A DNA stretch of 64,000 nucleotides from CAYWFU01 sp964457585 (GTDB taxonomy: Bacteria > JACRDZ01), in contig CAYWFU010000007.1 of assembly GCA_964457585.1 (NCBI GenBank), forward strand, positions 12,583 through 76,582, in the 5' to 3' direction. Position numbers and translations under genes: made by a program. Below are positions 1 through 8,656 of this stretch, piece by piece. Every line of letters starts with the position of its first letter. Position 1 is the stretch's first letter. The notes beneath the pieces were generated by a model that saw nothing but the letters and a program-made list of their open reading frames with translations, had not been told where the DNA came from and ran no database searches.

Positions 1-39
1 AAAAAATTATTAATATAGTAAAAAGAAAGATGAAAAGTT

Positions 40-984
40 ATGCATAATTTACCATTTCCAAGAGTTATCCGAATAGAACCGGCTAGCTTATGTAATCTAA
101 AATGTTCACATTGTCCTACAGGGACTATTAAATTAGAACGTGGGATAATGGACATAACAACATTTCAGATTGTTATTGAAAATATAAAAAAAAATATTGA
201 TTTTATAAAAGTAGCAGTAATGTATCATGGAGGGGAACCTCTTATTAACAAAGACCTGTCCATGATGATATCAGAAGTAAAAGATATAGGTATCCCCTTT
301 GTAAAGACTGTATCAAACGGAATGTTTCTAAATGAAAAATCGACTGAAGCTTTAGTTAAAAGCGGGTTAGATAGTATTGAAATTTCCATTGATGCAACAA
401 GTTCAGAAATTAGCGATTTTGTTAGAAAAAATAGCAACTCAAAAAAAATAATGGAGAACATAAAAAGATTTATATCTATTAAAGATGAGTTAAAATTAAG
501 CACTCCAGAGGTTTTTATTGCTACAACCCAATTCAAAGACAAAGCATCTACATTTGTTGAAGCTCAGGTTCCTAAATACCTTCTGGATGAATTTCGGGAT
601 TTATATAAGGAGAAAAAGCTTAATTTCATATCGACTTACGCAATGCTATGGCCTCACATGGAAGTAGACACATCAATATATGATGTATTTTGTATTAAAG
701 AGTCAAAAGGAGCCAATGATACCTGCGATCACCTTAATAATACTATGACAATAAGATGGAATGGGGATATTGTCCCTTGTTGTTATGACCTTACAAGTAG
801 ATATGTGATTGGCAACATCCATTCTGAAAAACTTTCAGAGATATGGAATAATGCTAGGCACAAAGCAATAAGGGATGGAATATTAAACAAAAAGTTCATT
901 GGGCCTTGCAAGAGTTGCAATATGGTATTACCTGGTAATTATATATCATTGAAAGAAGAAGTAATACGCAGAGTCACAGGATAA
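40..984 (+). CDS. Radical SAM protein with SPASM domain
   Basis: This 314-residue protein is a radical SAM enzyme. The [4Fe-4S] motif CNLKCSHC places the cluster cysteines at C18, C22 and C25, and a TIM-barrel-like core follows. The C-terminal third is a SPASM-type auxiliary-cluster region: cysteines near GDIVPCCYD, the typical GNIHSEKLSEIW stretch, and a final CKSC. SPASM radical SAM proteins modify peptides or sugars. Here it lies immediately upstream of HisH/HisF paralogues inside a polysaccharide locus, so a role in modifying an amino or amidino sugar is an inference; the substrate is unknown. The ATG has only a weak purine-rich ribosome site. The operon probably begins left of the window. 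Confidence 0.85.
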   Translation: MHNLPFPRVIRIEPASLCNLKCSHCPTGTIKLERGIMDITTFQIVIENIKKNIDFIKVAVMYHGGEPLINKDLSMMISEVKDIGIPFVKTVSNGMFLNEKSTEALVKSGLDSIEISIDATSSEISDFVRKNSNSKKIMENIKRFISIKDELKLSTPEVFIATTQFKDKASTFVEAQVPKYLLDEFRDLYKEKKLNFISTYAMLWPHMEVDTSIYDVFCIKESKGANDTCDHLNNTMTIRWNGDIVPCCYDLTSRYVIGNIHSEKLSEIWNNARHKAIRDGILNKKFIGPCKSCNMVLPGNYISLKEEVIRRVTG

Positions 985-988
985 TATT

Positions 989-1603
989 ATGAGCTTGATT
1001 GTAATAGATTATGGTATGAGCAACCTTGGATCAATAAGACGTTCATTTGAGGAATGCGGTGCAGACGTAATTGTTTCTGATGATCCTCAAGATTTGAAAT
1101 TAGCAAGTCATATTGTACTTCCCGGTGTAGGTTCGTTTTCAGATGGCATGATAAATCTCCAGAAAAAGGGATGGGTACATTCTATTAAAGAGGCGGTTGT
1201 TGAAAAGCAAATCCCTTTACTTGGTATTTGTCTAGGGATGCAGCTACTTGCAGACAAAGGCTATGAGGGTGGTAATATTACAGGTCTTGAGCTGATACAT
1301 GGGGAAGTTAAAAAATTAGAAACTAATTCTCAATCAGAAAGAATTCCGCATGTGGGATGGAATGAAATTATTAAAAATATTTCATCTCCGCTTTTTTATG
1401 AAATACCGGATAGATCGGATTTTTATTTTGTTCATAGTTATCATTTTATACCTAATCAAAGAGAAAATATTTTAGCTTTTACACCATATTGTGATAATTT
1501 TGTTTCGGCTGTTGTAAATAATAATGTTTATGGAGTACAATTCCATCCGGAAAAAAGTGGACGTTTTGGAATGCGGCTTCTTAAAAATTTTATTAATATA
1601 TAA
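989..1603 (+). CDS. hisH: HisH-type glutamine amidotransferase (polysaccharide-locus paralogue)
   Basis: This 204-residue class I glutaminase has the nucleophile Cys81 in GICLGMQLL and the His186/Glu188 pair in VQFHPEKSG, so the catalytic triad is intact. It should release ammonia from glutamine and pass it to the HisF-like partner encoded next. In histidine synthesis this pair makes imidazole glycerol phosphate. No other his genes are nearby, and HisH/HisF paralogues in O-antigen loci are known to supply ammonia to WbpG-type sugar amidotransferases that make acetamidino groups. That second role fits the context, but no WbpG homologue is visible; it may lie left of the window. Confidence 0.88.
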   Translation: MSLIVIDYGMSNLGSIRRSFEECGADVIVSDDPQDLKLASHIVLPGVGSFSDGMINLQKKGWVHSIKEAVVEKQIPLLGICLGMQLLADKGYEGGNITGLELIHGEVKKLETNSQSERIPHVGWNEIIKNISSPLFYEIPDRSDFYFVHSYHFIPNQRENILAFTPYCDNFVSAVVNNNVYGVQFHPEKSGRFGMRLLKNFINI

Positions 1604-1618
1604 GGAGTTAGTAAAAAA

Positions 1619-2407
1619 TTGTTAAAAGTTCGTTTGATACCTACTTTACTATTGAAGGATGTTGGTTTAGTAAAAGGTATTGGTTTTAACAGCTGGCGCA
1701 GAGTTGGTACAGTTATGCCCGCAATCAAGGTTTATAATACCAGACAAGTGGATGAGCTTATTATTGTTGATATTACGGCATTTAGAGAAGGTCGTTTACC
1801 AGATTGTGATCAAATAAAAGATTTTTCAGCGGATTGTTTTGTACCTTTAACCATAGGCGGCGGGATACGTAGTTTTGATGATATAAGGAATTTACTTCGT
1901 GCCGGAGCAGATAAAGTATGTATCAATAGCATAACTTATGAAAAACCTGAATTTATCAAAGAAGCTGCAAATAAATTTGGTTCGCAGTGTATAGTTGTAA
2001 GCATTGATGTGGGGAAAAAAAATGATGGAAGTTATGAGTGTTTTAGTTATTCAGGATCAAAATCAACAGGAAAAGATCCTGTAACTTGGGCTAAAGAGAT
2101 TGAATCTTTAGGTGCGGGAGAATTATTAATCACATCTATTGAAAGAGATGGAACTATGCAGGGATACGATTTAGAGTTAATTAAAAAAATTACTAAAAGT
2201 GTAAATATTCCAGTAATTGCTTCAGGTGGTTGTGGAAATTATAATCACATGTATGAAGTTATATCTTATTCCGGAGCTTCTGCTGTAGCAGCAGCAAGTA
2301 TTTTTCATTTTACTCATCAAACACCAATGGAGGCAAAGCTTTTTTTATCATCTAAAGGAATGCCGGTAAGAAACGTAAATATTAATAAGAATATAATAGA
2401 GAATTAA
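1619..2407 (+). CDS. hisF: HisF-type cyclase paralogue, probable ammonia-channelling partner of HisH
   Basis: This 262-residue (beta/alpha)8 barrel has HisF signatures: DELIIVDIT, TIGGGIRSFDD, GADKVCINS, TSIERDGTMQGYD and IASGGCG. The start is TTG, chosen because a good AAGGAG site lies about 11 nt upstream and no in-frame ATG fits the family N-terminus. The residue aligned with the catalytic Asp11 of histidine-pathway HisF (in CLDVKDG) is Leu here (TLLLKDVG), while the Asp corresponding to D130 (SIDVGKK) is kept. That loss argues against a cyclase role in histidine synthesis and for a sugar-amidation role with the adjacent HisH. Confidence 0.86.
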   Translation: MLKVRLIPTLLLKDVGLVKGIGFNSWRRVGTVMPAIKVYNTRQVDELIIVDITAFREGRLPDCDQIKDFSADCFVPLTIGGGIRSFDDIRNLLRAGADKVCINSITYEKPEFIKEAANKFGSQCIVVSIDVGKKNDGSYECFSYSGSKSTGKDPVTWAKEIESLGAGELLITSIERDGTMQGYDLELIKKITKSVNIPVIASGGCGNYNHMYEVISYSGASAVAAASIFHFTHQTPMEAKLFLSSKGMPVRNVNINKNIIEN

Positions 2408-2409
2408 TT

Positions 2410-3444
2410 ATGTCGATAAATGTTATGTTTAGAGCAGATTCGTCATCGATTATTGGTACAGGTCATATAATGCGTTGTTTGACTTTGGCAGATTCTCTAA
2501 AAGAAAAAGGTGTTGAAATAAGTTTTATTAGTATTAAAGAAAAAGGAAATTTAATACAATTAATTGAAGAAAAAGGATATAAGGTTTATAAATTACCTAT
2601 AAAATCTGATGAGAAAAAAACCTTAGATATATTAAAAAACCAAAAATCTACAATAGATTGGCTGATAATAGACCATTATAATATTGATACTTTTTGGGAA
2701 ACCAAATTTAATAAATTTGTTAAAAAAATAATGGTAATTGATGATCTGGCAAATAGAAAACATAATTGTGAGCTTTTATTAGATCAAAATTATTATCTTA
2801 AAAAAAATAGATATAAAGGATTAATTTCTAATAAATGTAAGCAATTAATTGGCCCTGATTTTGCATTAATTAAAAAAGAGTTTTTAAAGTTACGAAAAAA
2901 ATTAGAACCACGTACAGGAAAAGTAAAACAAATATTGGTTTTTATGGGTGGTGCAGATTTTACAAATGAAACTTCAAAAATACTAAAAGCTATTAAATTG
3001 TTGAATAATCCTGGTATTAAATTTAATATTGTTATAGGCCCTGCTAATCAGTATTACAATAAATTAAAAAAAGAAATAGCCAAAATATCAAATGCTGTTT
3101 GTTTTTATAATATAAATAATATGGCCGAATTAATGTTTAATGCTGATTTATGTATCGGAGCATGCGGTTCTACAACATGGGAAAGATTAATTATGGGTAT
3201 TCCAAGTATTGTTATTATTATTGCTGATAATCAAAAAGAAAATGCTGAAAGTCTTGATAAAAAAGAATGTATAATAAATCTTGGATTTTATAATAAGGTT
3301 ACTATTAAAAACGTATTTACAAAAATAGAATATTTAATTAACAATCCTAATATTATTAAACGAATGAGCAAAAAAGCGCAAAAAATTGTTGATGGCAAAG
3401 GTACTGGCAGGGTTACAAATATTTTATTAAAGGCAGGTCAATAA
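2410..3444 (+). CDS. pseG: PseG-like UDP-sugar hydrolase of pseudaminic acid synthesis
   Basis: This 344-residue GT-B-fold nucleotidase begins with the PseG hallmark FRADSSSIIGTGHIMRCLTL; His19 sits where the catalytic His of PseG is found. The C-terminal half has the nucleotide-binding ACGSTTWERLIMGIPS stretch. PseG removes UDP from UDP-2,4-diacetamido-2,4,6-trideoxy-altrose to give the free hexose used by PseI. pseI and pseH homologues follow within 3 kb, which supports the assignment. PseB, PseC and PseF homologues are not in the window and may lie to the left. The gene is very AT-rich and overlaps the next start by one base (TAATG). Confidence 0.86.
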   Translation: MSINVMFRADSSSIIGTGHIMRCLTLADSLKEKGVEISFISIKEKGNLIQLIEEKGYKVYKLPIKSDEKKTLDILKNQKSTIDWLIIDHYNIDTFWETKFNKFVKKIMVIDDLANRKHNCELLLDQNYYLKKNRYKGLISNKCKQLIGPDFALIKKEFLKLRKKLEPRTGKVKQILVFMGGADFTNETSKILKAIKLLNNPGIKFNIVIGPANQYYNKLKKEIAKISNAVCFYNINNMAELMFNADLCIGACGSTTWERLIMGIPSIVIIIADNQKENAESLDKKECIINLGFYNKVTIKNVFTKIEYLINNPNIIKRMSKKAQKIVDGKGTGRVTNILLKAGQ

Positions 3445-4148
3445 TGTCAATAAAAAACAGGATAGTAATTGCAACTATTAAGTCATGGAATATAGCAAAC
3501 GCAATAAAATTTAAGAATATTCATAGCGAAGAATTTGAAACGTTAATAATTACTAAAAAAGAAGATTTGAATTTAAATTATATAAAAGATTTTGATCCAA
3601 AATATATTTTTTTCCCGCATTGGTCATGGATAATTAAAAATGATATATACGATAATTTTGATTGTATAGTTTTTCATATGACAGATTTACCATTTGGAAG
3701 AGGAGGCAGTCCCCTTCAGAATTTAATTATAAATAAAATTTACAATACAAAAATTTCTGCCATTAAAGTAGACGGTGAAATAGATACTGGTAAAATTTAT
3801 TTTAAAGAAGATTTTTATATAGGATTGGGTAATGCAGATGAGATCTTTCAAAGAATTTCAGAATTAATATTTTTTAAAATGATACCAAATATTTTGAAAA
3901 ACAATATAATTCCACAAGAACAAACAGGCGATATAACTTATTTCAACAGAAGAACTCCGGAAGATAGCGATATTTCTAAAGCTAGTTTAAACAATTTTGA
4001 TGATTTATATGATTTTATTAGAATGTTAGATGGGGAAGGTTATCCAAATGCTTTTTTAAAACTTGGAAAATTTAAAATATCCTTTAAAGAAATATCTGAA
4101 AAATCTGATAAAGTTACAGGAAGATTTGAAATTGAGGAGGAAAAATGA
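3444..4148 (+). CDS. Formyltransferase-family protein (Fmt-like), probable sugar N-formyltransferase
   Basis: This 234-residue protein matches the N-terminal formyltransferase fold of methionyl-tRNA formyltransferase in its second half: FHMTDLPFGRGGSPLQ followed by DGEIDTGKIYF. These keep the catalytic His and Asp of the family. The usual Asn two residues before that His (N-x-H) is Val here (CIVFH). The Fmt C-terminal tRNA-binding domain is missing, and the first 60 residues are only loosely similar. It lies between pseG and an LmbE-type deacetylase with one- and four-base overlaps, so the likely role is formylating an amino group exposed by that deacetylase during nonulosonic acid synthesis. 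That role is inferred. Confidence 0.75.
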   Translation: MSIKNRIVIATIKSWNIANAIKFKNIHSEEFETLIITKKEDLNLNYIKDFDPKYIFFPHWSWIIKNDIYDNFDCIVFHMTDLPFGRGGSPLQNLIINKIYNTKISAIKVDGEIDTGKIYFKEDFYIGLGNADEIFQRISELIFFKMIPNILKNNIIPQEQTGDITYFNRRTPEDSDISKASLNNFDDLYDFIRMLDGEGYPNAFLKLGKFKISFKEISEKSDKVTGRFEIEEEK

Positions 4149-4822
4149 AAAGAGTTCTTATTGTTGCTGCTCATCCTGACGATGAAGTTTTAGGTTGTGG
4201 CGGAACTGCTGCGAGATTAATAAAAAACAACTATGAAATATTTACTCTTATTCTTGGCGAAGGAATTACTTCAAGAGATTATATAAAAAATATAGAAAAT
4301 CGAAAAAAAGAAATTGATGAATTGAAACATGAAATAAAACAAGCAAATAAAATTATTGGGATAAAAAACGTTTTCACTTTTGATTTTCCTGATAACAGGT
4401 TTGATACAATTGCTTTATTGGATATTGTAAAAGCTATTGAAAAAATAAAAAATGAAGTTAACCCGGAAATTATATTTACACATTATGAAAAAGATTTAAA
4501 CATTGATCATAAGATTACTTTTAACGCAGTAATGACTGGAACCAGACCATTTGGTAAAGAAATTGTAAAAGAAATATATTCTTTTGAGATTCCGTCTTCA
4601 ACAGAATGGAATTGTCCTTTGAGTTTCTCCCCTGATGTTTTTTTTGATATTGATAATACACTTGAATGTAAATTAAAAGCAATAGAAGCATATAAAACAG
4701 AATTAAAAGAATTCCCTCATCCAAGATCTATTGAAGGGATTAAACGGCACGCAAAATATTGGGGTATATGTGTTGGTTTAAATCAAGCCGAAGCATTCAA
4801 AAGTATAAGAGTAATAAAATAA
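4145..4822 (+). CDS. PIG-L/LmbE family N-deacetylase
   Basis: This 225-residue protein begins with the zinc-binding signature AAHPDDEVLGCGG (His10, Asp12, Asp13) and carries the second His motif in THYEKDLNIDHK, typical of LmbE/PIG-L deacetylases that act on N-acetylated sugars. It overlaps the preceding formyltransferase gene by four bases (ATGA), which suggests translational coupling. Removing an acetyl group and replacing it with formyl is the simplest joint reading. It sits between pseG and pseH, so the substrate could be a pseudaminic-acid precursor or product; the sequence does not say which. Confidence 0.82.
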   Translation: MKRVLIVAAHPDDEVLGCGGTAARLIKNNYEIFTLILGEGITSRDYIKNIENRKKEIDELKHEIKQANKIIGIKNVFTFDFPDNRFDTIALLDIVKAIEKIKNEVNPEIIFTHYEKDLNIDHKITFNAVMTGTRPFGKEIVKEIYSFEIPSSTEWNCPLSFSPDVFFDIDNTLECKLKAIEAYKTELKEFPHPRSIEGIKRHAKYWGICVGLNQAEAFKSIRVIK

Positions 4823-4855
4823 TTATAATAATTATTGAATATACTGGTTAACTCA

Positions 4856-5383
4856 ATGAAAAAATTAAAAAAAAATTTTAAGATTGAAGACGGCATTTTT
4901 ATTAATTTTGTTAATATTAATGTTGAAGAAAAAGAAATAGTTCGAAATTGGAGAAATGATAAAAATATCAGACAATGGATGTACAATGATCATAAAATTT
5001 CTTCTTTGGAGCATGCTGAATTTTTAGAAAAATTAAAATATGATAAAAAAAATTTTTATTGGCTTATAAAAAAAAATCAAGAGTATATAGGTGTTATTTA
5101 TTTTAATAAAGTTGATTTAAAAAATAAAAATGCATATTTTGGTATTTATACTAATCCTGAAAACTATAAAAAAGGGAATGGGCAATTAATTTTTAGATAT
5201 TCAAAAAAAATAATTTTTGAAATAGCTAATTTTCATACAATAAAATTGGAAGTAATTGAAAATAATCATAAAGCTATAAATTTTTATAAAAAAGTTGGAT
5301 TTTTCAAAGAAGGAACTTTAAAAGAATTTATTTTTAAAGATGGAAAATGGCTTGATGTAATTATTATGGGCATTGTAAATTAA
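4856..5383 (+). CDS. pseH: PseH-like GNAT N-acetyltransferase
   Basis: A GNAT-family acetyltransferase of 175 residues from the ATG at 4856. The N-terminal pattern EIVRNWRNDKNIRQWMYND is characteristic of PseH, which acetylates the 4-amino group of UDP-4-amino-4,6-dideoxy-AltNAc. The acetyl-CoA region includes GIYTNPENYKKGNGQLIF, and VIENNHKAINFYKKVGF is the usual C-terminal GNAT segment. A TTG seven codons upstream (4835) would extend the protein; neither start has a clear Shine-Dalgarno, and the ATG is preferred for its family-like N-terminus. Lysine codons are unusually frequent, reflecting the extreme AT content of this block. Confidence 0.8.
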   Translation: MKKLKKNFKIEDGIFINFVNINVEEKEIVRNWRNDKNIRQWMYNDHKISSLEHAEFLEKLKYDKKNFYWLIKKNQEYIGVIYFNKVDLKNKNAYFGIYTNPENYKKGNGQLIFRYSKKIIFEIANFHTIKLEVIENNHKAINFYKKVGFFKEGTLKEFIFKDGKWLDVIIMGIVN

Positions 5384-5419
5384 TATATTATATCAAATAA
5401 TAAAAAAGGGGAAGAATAG

Positions 5420-6472
5420 TTGAATCCAATTCAAATTAGTAATAAAAAAATAGGGCAGGGTTATGAACCATTTATTATTGCTGAAATGTCAGGGAATCAT
5501 AATCAGTCATTAGAAAGAGCTTTAGCTATAATTGAAGCAGCAGCAAAAACAGGTGTCCATGCTTTGAAGCTGCAAACTTATACGGCAGATACAATGACTT
5601 TAGATATTGAAGAAGGGGATTTTTTTATTGAAGATCCAAAAAGTTTATGGAAAGGAACTTCATTATATAAACTTTACCAAAAAGCTTACACTCCATGGGA
5701 ATGGCATGAGCCTATTTTTAAGCGGTGTAAAGAATTGGGCTTAATCGCGTTTAGTACTCCTTTTGATGAGACATCTGTGGATTTTTTAGAAAAATTGAAT
5801 GTCCCAGCATATAAAATAGCATCATTTGAAAATAATCATATACCTTTAATTCGTAAAGTTGCATCTACGGGAAAACCTATGATTATATCTACCGGTATGG
5901 CAACAATAGCAGAGCTTGATGAAACAATCAGAACAGCAAGAAATTCCGGCTGTAATGATATAATATTGCTCAAATGTACAAGTACATATCCTGCTACACC
6001 GGAAGATGCAAATATCATGACCATACCGCATATGCACAAATTATTCAATGTGCAGGTTGGCTTATCCGACCACACAATGGGAATAGGTGTTGCAATAGCA
6101 AGTGTAACATTGGGAGCAACAGTTGTTGAAAAACATTTCACACTAAGACGTGCTGATGGTGGTGTGGATTCAGCATTTTCAATAGAACCGGAAGAAATGC
6201 AAATGCTTGTAAAAGAAACTAATAATGCATGGCAGGCGTTAGGAAAAGTTAATTACGGCCCAACTAAAACAGAAAAATCATCGATGAGATATCGAAGATC
6301 TCTTTATGTGATTCAAGATATTGAAGCAGGAGGGCAATTCACCCATGATAATATTAAGGCAATTAGACCGGGTTTTGGTTTACCAACTAAATATATTGAA
6401 ATAATTATTGGAAGAAAAGCAAAAAAAATAATTAAAAAAGGCACTCCTTTATATTGGGATTTAATTTTTTAA
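5420..6472 (+). CDS. pseI: Pseudaminic acid synthase PseI (NeuB family)
   Basis: This 350-residue NeuB-family enzyme condenses a 2,4-diacetamido hexose with phosphoenolpyruvate. The barrel carries FIIAEMSGNHNQSLERAL, ALKLQTYTADTMTLD, the long DLW-containing insert, KIASFEN, ISTGMATIAE, LLKCTSTYPA, GLSDHT and VVEKHFTL. A C-terminal SAF/antifreeze-like domain runs from about residue 290 (RRSLYVIQDIEAGGQ to the end). The insert and the IIAEMSGNHN start favour PseI over sialic acid synthase. The start is TTG with an AGGGGAAG ribosome site at 5407-5414. Base composition is higher in GC than the preceding pseG-pseH block. Confidence 0.9.
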   Translation: MNPIQISNKKIGQGYEPFIIAEMSGNHNQSLERALAIIEAAAKTGVHALKLQTYTADTMTLDIEEGDFFIEDPKSLWKGTSLYKLYQKAYTPWEWHEPIFKRCKELGLIAFSTPFDETSVDFLEKLNVPAYKIASFENNHIPLIRKVASTGKPMIISTGMATIAELDETIRTARNSGCNDIILLKCTSTYPATPEDANIMTIPHMHKLFNVQVGLSDHTMGIGVAIASVTLGATVVEKHFTLRRADGGVDSAFSIEPEEMQMLVKETNNAWQALGKVNYGPTKTEKSSMRYRRSLYVIQDIEAGGQFTHDNIKAIRPGFGLPTKYIEIIIGRKAKKIIKKGTPLYWDLIF

Positions 6473-6538
6473 GAATAAGTCTTCATAGTGTTGAATATGT
6501 TTTATAATTAGTTTTAATATGATAAAGAATAGGGGGAT

Positions 6539-7303
6539 ATGAAATTGAAAAATAAAATAAGTCAAGACAAAATTTATAGCACAGAGGAACAACTTAGTGT
6601 TAAAACACAATTGGGTGATTTGTTTGAGTCTGATAGAGGGCAAACATCTGATAAATTAAGCGCTTTTACAAAGTATATTACCAGACAAGATTTAAGTCTT
6701 TTTCTGGCACGATATGAAATTTTTAAAAAAGTCATGGGTATTAAAGGCTCAATTATTGAATGTGGAGTTTATTTTGGAAATGGGCTTATGACTTATTCAC
6801 AACTGAGTGCTGCATTGGAACCAATAAATTATAATCGACGAATTATAGGTTTTGATACATTTTGCGGGAACAAGGGGGAAACGAAAAACGATTTACCTAG
6901 TAAAGCAGCTGCTGGTTTAACGCAAGCACAATATGATATTGATTCAGAAAATGAAATACTAAAATGTATAAATATTTATGATAAAAATCGTTTTTTAAAT
7001 CATATTTCTAAAGTAGAGTTGGTAAGGGGAGATATTATTAAAACAATTCCACAATATATTATTGAAAATCCACACTTAATAGTGAGTATTTTAGAGCTAT
7101 CTGTAAATCTTTATGAGCCGACTAAAGTCGCATTAAAACATATCTTACCAAGAATGACAAAAGGGTCAATTATTTCGGTTAATACTTTGAATGAAGGGAT
7201 TTTTCCTGGTGTAACTTTGGCTATTAAAGAAGAATTGGGAATTAATAATGTGTGTATTCAAAGTTTTGAATATGCACCAAACCTCTCTTATATTGTTTTA
7301 TAA
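6539..7303 (+). CDS. TylF/macrocin-O-methyltransferase family protein
   Basis: This 254-residue protein has the SAM-binding pattern IIECGVYFGNGLMTYSQLSAALEP followed by RIIGFDTFCG, characteristic of the TylF/MycF-like O-methyltransferase family, which methylates hydroxyls of activated or attached sugars. The metal-site residues of that family are not clearly visible: the segment that usually reads as an acidic YDGDxYE motif is SILELSVNLYEPT here, so the catalytic details may differ. A GGGGGAT ribosome site precedes the ATG. It lies between pseI and the second ulosonic-acid cassette, so a surface sugar is the likely substrate. Confidence 0.7.
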   Translation: MKLKNKISQDKIYSTEEQLSVKTQLGDLFESDRGQTSDKLSAFTKYITRQDLSLFLARYEIFKKVMGIKGSIIECGVYFGNGLMTYSQLSAALEPINYNRRIIGFDTFCGNKGETKNDLPSKAAAGLTQAQYDIDSENEILKCINIYDKNRFLNHISKVELVRGDIIKTIPQYIIENPHLIVSILELSVNLYEPTKVALKHILPRMTKGSIISVNTLNEGIFPGVTLAIKEELGINNVCIQSFEYAPNLSYIVL

Positions 7304-7346
7304 TTTAATATCTAATCACCATTCTTAAAATTCAAGGATAAAATAA

Positions 7347-8636
7347 ATGAAGTTTCGTTATATGAAAAGATTTATCGATGAATTAATAGAATATTTTCTT
7401 GTGAATTTAAAGGGTTATAAGAATTCAAAAGATTCTGAACTATTAAACAATACTATTTCTTTGAAAAATAAGTACAAAGGAGAGCGGCTGTTTATATTTT
7501 TTTCAGGGGTGAGTATAAAAAAAATAAATTTGGATATTTTCAACAACGAATATACAATGGCAACAAATTATTTTGTACTTCATTATAAGTTTAAAAAACT
7601 TAATTTTGATTTTTATAGTATGGTTGCTTCTTGGAATATGAAAGAAGCCATTAACTATGAGTGGCTTACCGGTATTGTCTATAATAAAGTGAAACCGGAA
7701 ATGAAGATATTTCTTCATTCCTCATCGCATAGCTGGCTTTCAAATATACCTTCATATAAACCCGAGATTACGTATTATGTTTCACCCTTACCTAATGGAT
7801 TTCCTGATTATTGCAATGTGCAGGATTCAATGAAAGGAGTGTTCACTTGTAGCATATCTTTAGCAATACATATGGGATTTAAAGAAATTTACCTTGTTGG
7901 TTCAGATTATACAAAATCACCGCAAATTGTAGGACATTTCTATGATGGGGAATATGTTAAGCAAGAGCCAACCAAAGAATTGTTAGAAATGCACACTAAT
8001 GTAAATGAATATGCGAAAAAAAATGGGGTAAAAATTTTTAATATAATTGAAGACGATTTTAAAAGTCCCATATTTGAGGGTATTAATATAAATGACATTT
8101 ATGCTCTTTTTAATAATCAAAATAAACAGTCTTATACTGATAAATTGATTGATAGGATCGATGCTTTAGTATTCGATTTTGATGGTGTATTGACAGACAA
8201 TTTAGTATATGTTGATCAGAACGGTAATGAACAGGTTTGCTGTAATCGAGGTGATGGACTTGCTTTTGATGCGCTTCGCAAGCTTAATATAAAGACTTTT
8301 ATTATATCTACCGAAACAAATTCTGTTGTGGCAGAACGGGCAAAAAAATTAAAAATTCCTGTACAACAAGGTATTGCCAATAAACTGGAAGCATTAATAT
8401 CTTTAGCAAAAAAAGAAAATATAGATATAGCTCGTATATTGTATGTTGGAAATGATTTAAACGATCTGGAAGTTATGAAAACATGCGGGTTGTCTGCCTG
8501 TCCTGCGGATAGTCATGAAAGAATTAAAGAGATTAGCCGTTTTAAATTAAAAACTTTAGGTGGAAAAGGACTCGTTCGAGAGTTAGTAGAAGATTTATTA
8601 AAAATAAATATTGAAGAAATTCTATATAAAAAATAA
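7347..8636 (+). CDS. Fusion of GT42/DUF115-like glycosyltransferase domain with KdsC-type HAD phosphatase
   Basis: This 429-residue protein has two parts. Residues about 45-255 resemble the sialyltransferase-like GT42/DUF115 fold: GERLFIFFSGVSI at the nucleotide-binding start, GVFTCSISLAIHMGFKEIYLVGSDY in the middle, and VGHFYD (His197), where GT42 enzymes carry a catalytic His. Residues about 271-429 form a complete KdsC/YrbI-like HAD phosphatase: VFDFDGVLTDN with nucleophile Asp277 and Asp279, FIISTETNS, and VGNDLNDLEVM. KdsC-type enzymes dephosphorylate eight- or nine-carbon ulosonate phosphates. The downstream NeuB-like synthase and CMP-sugar synthetase suggest one pathway. The GT assignment is less certain than the phosphatase. 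Confidence 0.75.
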   Translation: MKFRYMKRFIDELIEYFLVNLKGYKNSKDSELLNNTISLKNKYKGERLFIFFSGVSIKKINLDIFNNEYTMATNYFVLHYKFKKLNFDFYSMVASWNMKEAINYEWLTGIVYNKVKPEMKIFLHSSSHSWLSNIPSYKPEITYYVSPLPNGFPDYCNVQDSMKGVFTCSISLAIHMGFKEIYLVGSDYTKSPQIVGHFYDGEYVKQEPTKELLEMHTNVNEYAKKNGVKIFNIIEDDFKSPIFEGININDIYALFNNQNKQSYTDKLIDRIDALVFDFDGVLTDNLVYVDQNGNEQVCCNRGDGLAFDALRKLNIKTFIISTETNSVVAERAKKLKIPVQQGIANKLEALISLAKKENIDIARILYVGNDLNDLEVMKTCGLSACPADSHERIKEISRFKLKTLGGKGLVRELVEDLLKINIEEILYKK

Positions 8637-8656
8637 AAAAAGGAGGAATTGAATTA

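Noticed and set aside
989..2407. HisH and HisF as histidine biosynthesis genes
   Set aside because: No other his genes are present, the HisF catalytic Asp11 position is Leu, and the neighbours are sugar genes.
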